DNA from: Rhyzopertha dominica
Taxonomy: Eukaryota; Arthropoda; Insecta; Coleoptera; Bostrichidae
Assembly: GCA_025024175.1 (NCBI GenBank)
Contig: QCXZ01000041.1
Coordinates: 44,387,786-44,451,785, forward strand
Direction of reading: 5' to 3'
DNA: 64,000 nucleotides
Shown here: positions 12,274 to 24,308 of the stretch, one piece after another
How positions within the stretch are numbered: the first letter of the stretch is position 1
Layout: each line of letters opens with the position of its first letter
The notes under the pieces: generated by a model
The model's database searches: none
What the model was told of the DNA's origin: nothing
Seen by the model: the letters and a program-made list of their open reading frames with translations, nothing else
Translations under genes and position numbers: made by a program

Positions 12274-13320
12274 TTTGAGTTGGCTGCATGAAAAATGATA
12301 AAATGTGCTAGGATCGTCCTATAGGAACATAGTTTATAGGATGCAAGGCTTTTATTGTTCTACGAATTTGAAAACAATCTCCATTAAAGTTAAAGAATCA
12401 TGACTAGTATACACCAATATACAGGGTCTCTCTAAAAGGTTTTTACCGAACACCTGAGATGTTCCCTCGATTTAAGCAAACTAATATCGCGGGCATTATT
12501 AAGCCCTGAAAGCACAATCTTTAGATGGTCTTTTATTATACATTTTAAGCTACGAATTTGCTAACTTTAATGCGTCGATATTGCTTTATGAGACAAAATC
12601 CCATTAAATATTTAAAAAACGTTTTTGTTACAAAAGTTTTTCTTATTTTGCTTTAGAACCTTATTGTGTTGATAGCAATATAAAGGCCTTAAAAATCTGC
12701 TCATAAAAAGTGTAAGATTTTTAAATTTTTCATGGATCATAATGAAACATTTGTGAAGATGCCTTTAACAGACTGTATAGAAGCTTATTTAAGTAAATTG
12801 AGGATAATATTATCAGTGATTGTAAGTAGTTTCTAATTCTGACGTTATGTTGCTTATAAATGAGCAGTTTCGAATCTAATCACTTAATGGCATAGCTTAT
12901 GATGTCGCACATGTCACTGTGGATGGATTTGCTTCAAATTTTGTAGTTTTCAAAAGCTAGTATATTAAGCTGCCTTACGTTTGCATGAGGTGCTTTGAAA
13001 ATGTAGTTGTAAAGCCATTACAAGCTTTGAACAACATATGACTAAAGCAGTTGCATTTTCTTAAGCCATAAAAAGCTACTTAAAAAGGGGTCATCCAGCT
13101 AATTAGGATATTAAATGAAATAAGGAAAACTAAAGAAAGATAGAAGACGTGAAAGATGTTTACTAAAAAGCAAGAATTGATAAAAACCTGTAAAGCGTTA
13201 CAGCCCTATATATGGACAATATGAATGAAGTAACAATGCATAATTTATAATTGGAGGAGTTCCAAACAAACAAAAGATTAATGCAAGGATATGTACACTT
13301 TATCTAAATAGAGAAGAATA
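12274..13320. other. AT-rich intergenic DNA
   Basis: No gene or repeat was recognised. A lone TACAGGGTCTC at about 12420 resembles the termini of other elements in this window, but no inverted partner was found. Confidence 0.4.
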
Positions 13321-13329
13321 CAGGGCATC

Positions 13330-13620
13330 ATCAATGACGTCATGCGCACAAACCATTTTTCGCACGCGACACCAACCGTTGCCAGGTAACGATACCATTC
13401 AGTGGCGTGCTTGCATTCGTCTAATTCAACGTTCGAGTTTCGTTTCGAGTAGACGGTCAGAGTCTCAGAGTGTTTGTTTTTATTATTAGTGTTTCGTCTG
13501 CATAATATATACTTCTATTTTGCTGTGTGCTGCGTATTGTACTGCAACCTATTAACTGACTCCTATTAACGACGGCTACATTGGTTATGACGTGCAAATC
13601 GCGCATGCAAATGATGACGC
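13330..13620 (+). promoter_or_regulatory. Promoter-like cluster: CRE, X-box, octamer
   Basis: A perfect CRE palindrome TGACGTCA (13335-13342) overlaps TGCGCA. GTTGCCAGGTAAC (13378-13390) fits the RFX X-box half-sites GTNRCC and RGYAAC with one spacer base. TTCAGT at about 13398-13403 could serve as an initiator, and ATGCAAAT, an octamer, lies near 13605. There is no TATA box at a suitable distance. A short ORF downstream (13581-13784) is unrecognised. The motifs are exact; that they form a working promoter is inference, and a transposon promoter is an alternative. Confidence 0.3.
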
Positions 13621-13784
13621 TCTTGTATTCTTTTCTAATCAGATGGAGTGTACTAAGCCCACTGTTACTTGCAATGAAGGTTGAAGAGGTAATAAAGATC
13701 TGCAAGTACAAAGATGCTCATTGGCAAAAGGAAGATGAAAAAAGTGACACCGCAAGAACTATTCTTTGCAGTCAACCGAAGTAA

Positions 13785-16084
13785 CAGTTGTAGCTTTATA
13801 GGGCAAGAAGTTACTCGTATTTTAAACCAAATTAGATGTTTTGCATAGATTTAAAAAATTGAAAAGTAAGCATCATCTCATTATCAAATATTTTCAACAG
13901 AAAGGTCTAACGCCAAATATATATACTTCGAGATGAAGCTAGTAGAATACATCAGGGACCAACACTTTCCTGTCTATATTTTATTTACTGATAGATTTTA
14001 CATTCTACCATGATTATCTGATCCTTGCATTTCAAGATGATCTATTTAGGCTTGTAAGTTAGGTAAATATGTGGATTACCAAATGGAGTTAAATATAACG
14101 AAAGAAAAACCAAAGAAAGTCGATATGAAATAGTTTCTTTGACCTAGGTGTTATTCTATAATGTCAACTTCACAGATCATTTCGATTGTATTTTGGCTAA
14201 GGCTAATAAGTTTTTAGTTCTGTAATTAAGAGAGTTTTGTGATATTAAAAATTTAATGTTAAAAAGATAAAAGTCACGTTTGGTAGTTATAAATTTGAAA
14301 TTGTTAACACTAGTAGCAGTTGTTTAAATATCTTTGGCTATTAAAGTGTATATTTATTGTATATTCCATACTTTTGTTGCATTTATTGTGCAGATATGCT
14401 TTTGTAAACTCTCTTTTTGATGTTTGTAGCCTGATTGGCCTATCAGATACTATTTGCATATTAATTTTCAAGCTTAACTTTTTCTGATTTATTGATTTAC
14501 TATTAATGAGAAGGCTTGCTAAATTATTTTCGTTTACTTCTACTGATTCTATGATTTTGCTGAGTGGCTTTTAACAATAACACATTTTATATAATATTTG
14601 AAGGTAACGTTCTATTACGTATATCACATAAGGACAATATGCAGGCATAACAAATATTATCGGAGCTTTTTTTAAAGCGCCACATTCGCAATGTTTACAC
14701 TGCACAATGCGAAGCGAAACTTTTCCATCTGTTCATATGAAAACACGTGCTTCAGTGGACAGTTATGCACGTGAAAAGTACCCTCCTAGTGTGCATCTAT
14801 TCATCAAGTAGTTTTCCAAGTTTAATTCGTCCCTACACGTGCGACCACTGCACGAACACTCCCACTCGCTATGAATACATCCATAAGTATGTACATTCCA
14901 CCCATTCATATCGTTAAATGGTTAAAACCATAACAAGACTAGCATGAATGAACTAAATAGGAATCAGGTATCGAACTGTTAATTGAATTGTTGAAGATGA
15001 AGGTCTTGAAAATATAACCAAATGCCGTTTGCACTTTTTCCACGTCAAATGAGGCGTTCCTCGAACGATACAGCGCAAGCCACTTCAATCCCGCGCGGGG
15101 TCCAGACTCCAGACTGGCGTTTTTCTTTGAAATTAAAAACCATCCGAGTGGATTAAAATGTAGTGTTGTCCCGTTTGTCGTGCTTATGTTTTAAGTGCAC
15201 GTGGGTGCACGCATCTCCTCCGAGTGTAAAACAAACCGACTGGAACAGATGGCGGTGTATCGGATGACACTTCACCCTTGATGCGGAGTTGCCAGCATTT
15301 CTTGGATAATATTTATATACTAAGTACTTTTGCGAAGAAAATCTCACTTCTGGAGATCTGTTGTTTCTTTTAATTTTGTCATCACTTTTCTTAACCGATT
15401 TATACTTTTCCTGCTGCTTCGTTAGTTGCTTTACATAATTTCGAATTCATGTTCTCCTTAATTAAATCGTCCTACTGTTACATCCCGTATTCCCGTTTAT
15501 CATTTTTTCCTGAGATCCATTTTTTGTTACGATGTAATAGTGTATAACTTTGACGGTTGTCGGTAGCGAAATCTTTACGATCTTGGTCTGTTATGGATAG
15601 TTTTTTTACCACCCAGAAATTACCGACACCTTGAACGACCGAATCTGGCCTTCAAGATCTTCTCCGTCATCCTATAGTTTTGTTAGTTAGCTGAGTTCTG
15701 CTATAGCTTTGGTAATTGATGAAATTTTGACTTTTTGTCAGTTAAACATCAAAGGAATTTAGAAGGAAACTCACATTCCATCGGAATTGGACCTCTTTTC
15801 TCATGGATAAATCCCTTGCTACACCTTGTGAAATGCTGTGTAGAATCCGTGTTGTCGTCGTGGCCAAGTGGAGAAGACTGCGGCATCTTGTCGATGAGTG
15901 TCCATTTTCAGGTTTTTAAAGGTGGCTTCATAAAAAAATTGTGACCAGAAACGGAAACAGTTGTATATTCAAAATTTTGTAATTTCTAATATATGTATAT
16001 TATTGTCAACTTATTGTCTTATTGCCTTTTTTCCTGTCATGAAAATAAATAAAATAAACAGTGTATAACTTGAACACATCAACA
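13785..16084. other. Intergenic DNA, no gene recognised
   Basis: Mostly AT-rich. A small GC-richer patch lies at about 15040-15130. No ORF or repeat here could be supported. Confidence 0.4.
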
Positions 16085-16576
16085 CATAACAATAATAATG
16101 ACAATAATAACAGGGTCTTTATTTAAATAAGAAAATGAGCGGAGTCTAGCATGGTTATTCTACTCAACCCATGAGCACACAAACTTAATACAATAACAAT
16201 TAGAGTAAATACAAACAAAGAAGCAAGATAGAAGAGTAAATATGTAAATAAGTGGCTAACATTTCTAATGGTCAAATGTGTCTCATGACGACTATGAAAT
16301 TTAAGTATAGTGGTGTCGACGTTGGAACACGCTGCCAGACAGTATTGAAATAGATTATCAACTTTCAGCCATTTATACATCTGAATCTACTTTCTAATGC
16401 GATCAAATTTTTTTAGTCCAAAAATAAATCAGCAGCAGTTATTCTTGATTTTCTGAAGCCCATATTTATCTATAGAGTCTAAGCAAGGGTAACATATAAT
16501 AATACAATAAAGAAAGTGCGATATAACAACAGACTAACAAAGTTTTTTCCGCAGCTTAAAATTTAAAACTAGGTAA

Positions 16577-16725
16577 TAAAATGCATGTCTATGCTGTGCT
16601 GTCTACACCTCAACCAACTGCAGATAGTACTATTTCGCTGTCATTACAGCTCATCAGTGCAGTTTAGGTCTAAAGTAGACAACACGGCATAGAACTGGTT
16701 TTGCTTATATCCAAAAGTAATAAAA
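16577..16725 (-). mobile_element. Hammerhead-bearing retroelement, copy A (short)
   Basis: It shares 128 bp (16577-16704) with copy B at 23077-23204 with about 6 differences. It is followed by 21 bp not found in copy B. AGGTAA flanks both sides (16571-16576 and 16726-16731). The match extends to AGGTAATAAAAT because the left edge of the element, TAAAAT, also occurs in the target. Such microhomology at the 3' end of a minus-strand RNA fits target-primed insertion followed by 5' truncation. It sits inside a LINE reverse-transcriptase pseudogene, so it inserted later than that element. Confidence 0.75.
16588..16693 (-). ncRNA. Type I hammerhead ribozyme, copy A
   Basis: On the minus strand CTGATGA (16657-16651) is followed by stem II GCTGT/ACAGC with loop AATG (16650-16637). 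Then GAAA begins at 16636, a palindromic stem III ATAGTACTAT spans 16633-16624, and the cleavage-site C is at 16623. Stem I is AACTGCA/TGCAGTT (16664-16658 with 16622-16616), continued by ACCT/AGGT and an outer 19-bp stem (16693-16675 with 16606-16588). The outer stem has one C-A mismatch and one G-U pair. All conserved core positions match the hammerhead consensus. The strand ends lie in stem I, so the topology is type I. Confidence 0.88.
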
Positions 16726-17580
16726 AGGTAATAAAATATTTGTGGACTCGTTTTAAGTCCACGTTGTACGATAACGTCCGTATCCTATGCAAGTTTTCAT
16801 TTATTTCTAAACATGCTAGATCAACAATCTGAGGATAAAAATATCGGAAAAGGTAAGTTTCGTTAGAGTAAACAACACAATCTGCGCTATCAGATCAGCA
16901 GTATAAATCACAAAAACGAGAGGGCCAATAGTGGCCTCTGAGGAACCCCTTAGGTTAGATGACCCAGACCCAGTATCCTATTATTCAAGACAACTTGTTG
17001 ACGTCTCTCTAGTGGATGTGATCGAAAGAAAGAAACTGAGATGTCATCAAAGCCATAATAAGACAGTTTACTGTCAAGAAGCGAAATGCCTTTGAATAAT
17101 CCAAAGATACCAAAATACTTGCCTCGTTCTTATCAAGAGATGCAATACAGTTATCTACCAAATGGACCAGCAGAGTAGTGATGTTGCAATTAGACCAAAA
17201 TCCTGATTGCTTGTCAGGGAAAGTGTCAGTAGCACGTGTATATTCATATATTTGCTTAAACACGAACTTTTTGCACACTTAAGATAGAGCGAGTAAAATG
17301 CTGATAGGTCTTAAATCAGACACATAATTAACTGGTTGAATTAGTGATAATTTTTTCCGATCCTCGGGGTAGAAACCTTGCTCAAAGCAACGGTTTATAA
17401 TGCGCACAATGTATTTGCAAATTACATAACTTCAACATTTTAGCGGACAAACTATATGGTCCTACAGCATTTGATTTTAATCCGGAAGTGATAGCTTTAA
17501 TTTGCTCGCCAGTAAATTCACCATCTTTCTTAAATTTATTTCCCTCAATATTAGCAACCACCAGAATAAGAAGTACCTTT

Positions 17581-20500
17581 GCTTGATTACATTAATACAT
17601 AGTCTATCCTTGGTCCATTTCTATGATTTTTAATAGTTTCATATATTTTTACAGATCTACCAACCTTCCAGAATTTCGTCGTTTCTTCTGGTGAGTTTTG
17701 TGCATTTTCTTTTTAAAATATAGTGTTTTCACTATTACTATTAGCACCAAAATGGTCGTGGAGGAATTGAATCAAGCGCTGACCAGTCTGCACCAATTCT
17801 CACTTGGAGTTTGCATAACCTATTAGGCCTCAGTGGTCTATCACACGCATGGAGCTGGATGTAGTTCCTGGCAACACAGCACAGAAGACACGCTCTCTTA
17901 TTAGGCGGCAAGGTGTCGCTTAGGTCTGATTTTTCGTTTGCCGAAGACACGGAGCAGGAACGGGCGTTAAATGTGTTTGTGTTGATTCCCAGCGGGGGTG
18001 ATGGTGAACTGTAGCAGATGGCATCGCGTAGATATCGTTTGTCCCCTTCAGCGCTGATGACAGATTTCGGGGTTAGATAATATGACCGGGTATCGGTTCG
18101 CTATTTCGGCGAATTTCACGCTTCTCGCGAATCGAGTTGTCTTCGTAACGCATCAAGTGTTGTTCTGGATGGGTTGGTAACATGATAGTCGCCGCGATAT
18201 CAGATATTGTATTTGATGTATCTATATACTTCAACCGCTAGATCTGTTTCTCTACGTCATCGATCGTGTGCGAATGAATTAAGTGAGCAAGTGACCAACT
18301 TTATACTATTTATTTTTATTAAACGCTTATTTAAAGATTACCGACAGTTTAGATTGGAAACCGAACAAGAAAATACTGTGGTTGGACGGCTGTTCAATAT
18401 GGAAAGCAAAATTATCAATGAGCAAATTTTATTTTTTATATTATTTATTAGATATTATTATTTATATTATTATCATTAGTCTAATAATATGAAAAATATA
18501 GCAAGAAATACAGGATCACAAATCCCTGCCTGAGGAGCCCCAAAAAGGACGAAACTAATCAGTTGTAAGGTCCAAGTGTATTGACCAGATCAGATGTTTG
18601 TTTATTTATGTCCCTCAATTTGTGACACAATTTTATAACGCCAATAACGACATGCCACCGAACCGCTTCTAACAAGTTTGAAGAGGAATCTTGATTTCAA
18701 TAAAATTTCATGGCAACTCTAATCACTCTAGACAGTGATACAGCCTGTTTTCGAATTCATGACGCACTTTTACAGTTTCCATTCTGTTGGAATATTCCGG
18801 TTTTCCTGAACAATCATCAGATTCTGCTCTTCAAATGTAACAGGTCGTGTTTGTAAATTGTTACTTCAGATGACCCTAAACAAAGATTTCAACGGGCGTT
18901 CAACAGGTCCTAACTGCCAATCCACCTATTTCTGCTCACTTTCCAGTTCTCATCAGTATGGTATTAAAACTATAACTGTCAAGGGTTGTATGATCTCACG
19001 CATAACGCGCATCAATATTGTTCAGTTACGTCATTCCACAAAGTACCAACTCTTCAGATAAACAGCTTTTGAGGGTATTTCGTGTGCTCTTTTCTGAATA
19101 CTCTGAATCTGATTGTACTACCATTAAAGAAAAAAGTACACTGGTCAGAAGAATATTTTTTTTTCGACAGCTACAGCTCACATTAATTGTGGGACATCGC
19201 TGGCAAAATTCTATTCTTCTATCTTAATCACCATCATCAAGCTCTTGAAGACACTAGATCGCATAGAGATAAGCTTTGTAAGGTTTTAAAACTTTCCTGG
19301 AGGATTCGCATTAACGGAGATTGAAGTTTTGCCGATTTGTTACTAATAACATACCAAAATTTTTGTTTATTTTACTTGCGCTGGCATAACCAAATCGTAC
19401 AACAGTCATCAATGGTTTGGTGGAAATCCAATGGCTGTCGTCAAAAACGCTTCTTTTTTAATGTCAGTTAATTTAGGCTAACTTGACGCAATGCTTTATT
19501 ATTGAATAAAGATGTCTCTTCTTCAAGAAATGTCGATTTTCTCTAAAACGATTATGTTCAATACCACAACAAAGTGGTCTAAGCCACATCTTCAAAAGGA
19601 TGTATTTATAAAATAAAGTAATACAGGACATGGTCTTTTTATATAAACCACATGTGCTGTTCTCTTACAAAATATTACAATTCACTCTTGAAATACCTTG
19701 ATGTTGCAGAGTTCGTTAAAAAAGAAACCTTGCAAAAATGCCGCGCTAGTACCTTTATTGTTCATTGAAACACAATAAGACCTTATGTCTAATAAAATTA
19801 GGAAGAGTTTTAATACAATCAATAATTTTGCTCCAAACCCAACATTTTAAATGATTTTGTAGCTTTTTGCCTTATGGATGAAAAAGAAATTATATCTGTA
19901 CCAGTTCTGGCACTTACTATAAAGTACAAGGTAAGATGGAAACATCAGAAAAAAAAGATGCTTGAATACTATATTAATCATTGGTTCTTTTTAGAAGATG
20001 CAAGAAAAAATTGCTTTTACTGATGAGCAGAAGGATAACTGTGGATTGTATCGGCAAGAATGATTCGTCTTCAGTCAGACGACATAAACTTTCTATTCAC
20101 CTAAAGCCTTTTGTTTCTGCTGAAGATAATGCCAAATTATAAGCTTAGTATTTCTAGAAAATCCATTAATCTCTAAATTTGAGTGTTAACACAAATTGTT
20201 TTTGTAATTCGTTTTTCAACGAGAAGAGAGAATAGATGTTAGTGATTTAAAGCAGTCTATATATTATTGGGATTTAGCTCCACGTATCTGCGCTCTTGGC
20301 GAATGCCACTTGTCAGAAATGGTACTTTAAGAATTTTGGAGTGAACTTTAAAAATTGTGAAAACTGGGTACCTTCAGGAAGCAACACGACGAAATAAAAC
20401 AATATCTGTAACTGTATTCTACACCTATTATTACGATCCCAGAGTTGCACTTGCTGTTAGGATACTTCAGTACTATATACAGTACTATGTACAAAGAATT

Positions 20501-23062
20501 TTCAAATACCGGCATGCAATCGGCAAAACTCTCTTTTGCAGAAAAATAATTTTTGCCGATTACTGTTTTCAATATTAGATTTGTTGTAGTTTAGAAATAG
20601 ATGTGGAATCTCAAGTTGAGCTGTAATTTTCAAAACGGACTAGACTCCGATCACCGAACAAATGGAGTGATCATGATGCGTGATTTTTAAAACCTAATTG
20701 TTCTGTAGTCAAAAATTTGTTATAAGGATGAAGTCATACTTGAATAAACGGCATCAAATTCGATAACGTGCAAGATGCATACAATTCACGCAGTATAGTA
20801 CAGTTTCGAAAAGATTATTTTTATCACGCACAAAAATTTTGCATTTTTTGGAAAAAAGGCAACGAACGGATATTGTACAACACAAACATACTTTTTGTTT
20901 ATTTCTGTAATAGGCATTTGTGTTTGAAATAAAGTAGTTCTAAATTTTCTTCTTCCAATATGCATTTTCCAACATTTGGGCAAAATTCCAAGAGTTTGAA
21001 TAAACAAAGTAAGTGAAAAAACAATGTACTAGTATGATCATATTTTTCAAAGTTGTGTTGTTTCGACGAACATCGGGTGCTTGTACTGTGAGAAAACATA
21101 GCAGCCAGAAGCTGTAGAATTAGAGCGCTTACACAGAAATTTTAATGCGTCCTTTAAATGCGGTGCTTCTCGGCTGCAGACAATCGCCGCGCGTACATCA
21201 TCAGAGTCTTTGAGTATGCAAGTGAGCAAAGAGCGGCGATCCCAGCGCTGGCGTGTACAACAATATTATGTCACAAACAGCAGGACGAGTTAACAATTAG
21301 CTTAATGTTCCGCTCATTTGCTCACGAATAAAGCTGGGACGAGCAGGAGCAGCAGTAACGTTTAGAAGATGGTATCTGTGTGTACCCAGAGCACGGTTAT
21401 CTGCAGTTGAGCAAGACGCGCGGCCTCCTGTAATTAACTGTTGCCTTAATGCATTAAATAAGAAATTATTCGTGGAGTAAGCCTGCGTTTTATCGTGCCG
21501 CACTTGTACCGTTCCGCGAGCGGTCGCTTTTCCATTATGTGAGAATGTGTTTAATAAGGATTTGAAATATGGCGTGTTTCGGAAGCTTTCTAACAGTGCG
21601 CGCTGTTTGGGCTTTGCGCGGCTGGGGCAAGACGTCATAAATAATGAGCGACTGCATTTACTTTGAGAAGTTAAACACAATGGGCCGGCCTCAGATGTCG
21701 ATGCCGACATCTAGAAGGCGCTGGAGTTGGAGCCTGTGCTTGGAGGAACTTGCTCGCTTGCAACGCCAACATCTAGAAAAGAAATGGTGGGATTAAACCT
21801 TACATGAAAAGCAGGAGCCAGAAAAGTACCTAATGGATGTACTTTACTAGACAAATGCAAATGCAATGTGATGCCAAAAGTGCAAAGTGCAAAACGAGAT
21901 AGAAATTATTCTTTCCTCTTCGAAAGAAATAGAAAATTAGTAAAGCTGTTGTTCCATTTGGTTTGATAACACCTGTGGTAATTTTGAGCTAATTTCTGTT
22001 TAGAAAGCAAAGCAATCGAAGAGTCTTTAAAGGCAAGAAATGCACCACGAAGACCAAAACATTGTATTATTGTAAAAGTGTAACTTAATGCGCAAAATTC
22101 CTCTTACCATTTGCGCTCATATCTGAAATGCAGAGGCATGCTTGCGAGCATTGACGCTCGAAGTGCAGACTTATTTTCAAGCTTTTTCACTGATTTGACA
22201 CTTCCAACTGGTTTCGGATTTGCTGGTCCTGTTACCCTTAAATTTTGAAACCATTTCAAAATCGCTTTCTAATTGGTAAGACTTCGGTTTGGCGCATGCG
22301 AAATGCCCTCTGTGTCACAGTTACTTACATTACTTTTACGTGGTTGCTTACACAACCACGCCCCCAGGTTGACTACAGGAAACTATATCGGTCACGCCAC
22401 CTAGCCTTAAGTATTTTTTTAATCTTCAATTGGCATTTTAAAAAATTGCTCCGCAAATCAACATTTTCTTCCCTGCCGGCCAAGAATAGAACTGCCGCAT
22501 TGCATATATTGCTTTAAAAAGTAAATTTTGCAACCTCATCAAACCATATGGCTGCATGTTACATAGATACGTTTTTGCAATGCTGAAATAATAGATATGT
22601 CACTCAACCTGCTGTAGTCACTTTTTTACAGTAGACTAGTAAAGTAACATGAAATTGAGTATCTTAGTAGCGCGGCAAGGATCCATTCTACTGTTTATAT
22701 TCTATATGAATCACCTTTTATAAAAAATTTAATGAAAGTTGTCAATCAATCTTGTATATTTGAGAGTAAGAAATCCATACGAGCGACACAATGTAAGGCG
22801 CCCGCCTCTAGTGGAGACCCGTACCTACCTGTGCGTTAATCTTGTATATCGGTGATGCAACTTTGCTACTGAGGGTCAGGTCAGGTCAGGTCCTAAAAAA
22901 ACAAAATTACACACCATTCATGGTTTCTGGAATAATGTCGTACTCCAGGGCTTCTCGGTCAGGCGCGGCATCGGAAAGAAAAAGAAGAGAAAATTGTTTT
23001 TCGAAAAAAAGAGTCAAGAACCTTGAAAACTAAACTATTGTTCAGGATGAAAAAAAATGAAA
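17581..23062. other. Long intergenic stretch; one GC-richer island (about 21170-21720)
   Basis: No gene was recognised. The island at 21170-21720 contains a 137-codon minus-strand ORF (21710-21297) with balanced composition but no recognisable domain. It may be a non-coding conserved island. The (TCAGG)3 run at 22876 is listed separately. Confidence 0.4.
22876..22892 (+). repeat. Short interstitial (TCAGG)3
   Basis: Three TCAGG units plus TC. TCAGG is the telomeric unit of many beetles. Three units may arise by chance, although a second short run occurs at 41093. Confidence 0.5.
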
Positions 23063-23076
23063 ATTTCATTATAAAT

Positions 23077-23386
23077 TAAAATGCATGTCTATGCTGTGCT
23101 GTCTACACCTCAACCAACTGCAGATAGATCTATTTCGCTGTCATTACAGCTCATCAGTGCAGTTTAGGTCTAATGTAGACAGCACAGCATAGAACTAGTT
23201 TTGCCCGCTAGCAAAAAGTGCCGTGGGAGCCTGCTGTCAAATTGAAGTATGCAGTAGTTGCATGCCAATTTGTCAGGCTACAGGTCACTTCCTTTAGGAA
23301 GTAGTACCCGTTAAGGCAGCTAGGTGGCTTTGTCATCATGTCAGTGTAATGCTGACAGATGGCACTACCATCCTAAATTCTTACTT
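23077..23386 (-). mobile_element. Hammerhead-bearing retroelement, copy B (310 bp)
   Basis: ATTTCATTATAAAT is duplicated exactly at 23063-23076 and 23387-23400, giving a 14-bp target-site duplication. The left one ends exactly where homology with copy A begins. Read as minus-strand RNA, the 310-nt unit has a TGTCAG/CTGACA hairpin (23357-23339), an ACTTCC/GGAAGT hairpin with TTTA loop (23302-23287), and a long hairpin with three paired segments (23279-23228). The hammerhead follows at the 3' end. No ORF, A/B box or poly(A) tail is visible, so it must borrow a reverse transcriptase. It could be a SINE-like element or the 3' end of a larger LINE; the sequence here does not decide. Confidence 0.75.
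23088..23193 (-). ncRNA. Type I hammerhead ribozyme, copy B
   Basis: This is a complete canonical motif on the minus strand. CTGATGA is at 23157-23151, stem II GCTGT/ACAGC with AATG loop at 23150-23137, and GAAA at 23136-23133. Stem III is the palindrome ATAGATCTAT (23133-23124), and C17 is at 23123, so self-cleavage is predicted between 23123 and 23122. Stem I is AACTGCA/TGCAGTT (23164-23158 with 23122-23116). An internal loop follows (TA-side against GGTTG), then ACCT/AGGT, a 5-nt bulge and a perfect 19-bp outer stem (23193-23175 with 23106-23088). The internal loop and loop II could make the tertiary contact typical of fast natural hammerheads. The very short stem III suggests activity as a dimer. 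Confidence 0.92.
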
Positions 23387-23400
23387 ATTTCATTATAAAT

Positions 23401-24308
23401 GTTGCTGCGTCGGGGTTATTAGAGCGCTTTAGCTCAGCGAGGCATAGACCGAATCAAGAAGTCTATGATAAAATAGTCGCAAACCTATTTGAACATATTC
23501 GCTATGATCCAAGATGCTTAGTGGATAGGTAAAATCGGTCATGTGTTCTGCCAATGCCTTCCCATGCATACATAGCAATCCAAACCATCCAAAGTCCATG
23601 GCTGGAGAGGTTGTATGCCGCCTAACGTTGTTTTGTTGGAAAGTGGTGTTTGGAATAGCTTCAATGTCTGATACAGGAACAGGTTGTAAAACTGTTAAAC
23701 AACCCTAATGTACACCATTGGAGACCTACATTCAAATCATGTAAATGCCCTAGATGGTGTGGCGTTTAAAGGTAAACTCTACATTTTGATACATCTATGT
23801 CTATCATACAAACTAAAGCATAATGGAGATTATTCACTAAGTCACTTGTCCGATTTGACACTATTTCGAGTCACCAGTTTTGTATATCGGAGTCATCATT
23901 GGTAGCAGCCAAAACGAAAATTACACGCTCTGTAACTTGTAGCAGCCGCAAACCAAAACGCGACGATATGTTATGCGGAAATCTGACATGTAATCGCACT
24001 GTTTCGTACTTAGAGAGGACCATCGTGGGTGGTTATTCAGTCAGTATTTCTGTCTGGTAGGCTAAAAAAAACAGCGAAACAAAAAAACAAAAAGTTTTTC
24101 TTCTATAGGCCAAAATGGCAAGTCTAGCTTGTGAATTTGATACGAGGGGTTCCCCCAGATTGCATTACTGTGTAGTTCTCTCACTTCCATACCTCGTACT
24201 TTGTGAAGACGGGTAGAGCATCTGAGACAGTGTTTTCCTCTATGTTGTCTAAGTCACCTTATCAGGATAATTATGATCCTTCATTCTATGGATTTTTTGC
24301 CATTAGGC
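23401..24308. other. Intergenic DNA
   Basis: No gene or repeat structure was recognised. Confidence 0.4.

Larger units (their letters stand above)
16085..17580 (-). pseudogene. Jockey/CR1-like LINE reverse transcriptase remnant
   Basis: Reading right to left, fragments of one non-LTR reverse transcriptase appear in order. DGEFTGEQIKAITSGLKSNA (about 17520) is followed by DKQSGFWSNCNITTLLVHLV and ILVSLDYSKAF (17280-17009), the palm region. Then comes GVPQ (about 16940), the usual GVPQGS motif. INENLHRIRTL is near 16790. The C-terminal region reads FIFGLKKFD, YKWLKVDN, then SRHETHLTIRNVSHL (16380-16120). The 3' end finishes in an ATT-rich tail (16111-16088). Many stops and frameshifts are present. 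The hammerhead element at 16577-16725 interrupts it and about 60 residues around that point are missing. The encoded enzyme would have carried out target-primed reverse transcription. Confidence 0.8.

Noticed and set aside
21297..21710. 137-codon minus-strand ORF
   Set aside because: No recognisable domain and no splice or start context. Its length is explained by locally higher GC, so it was not called as a gene.
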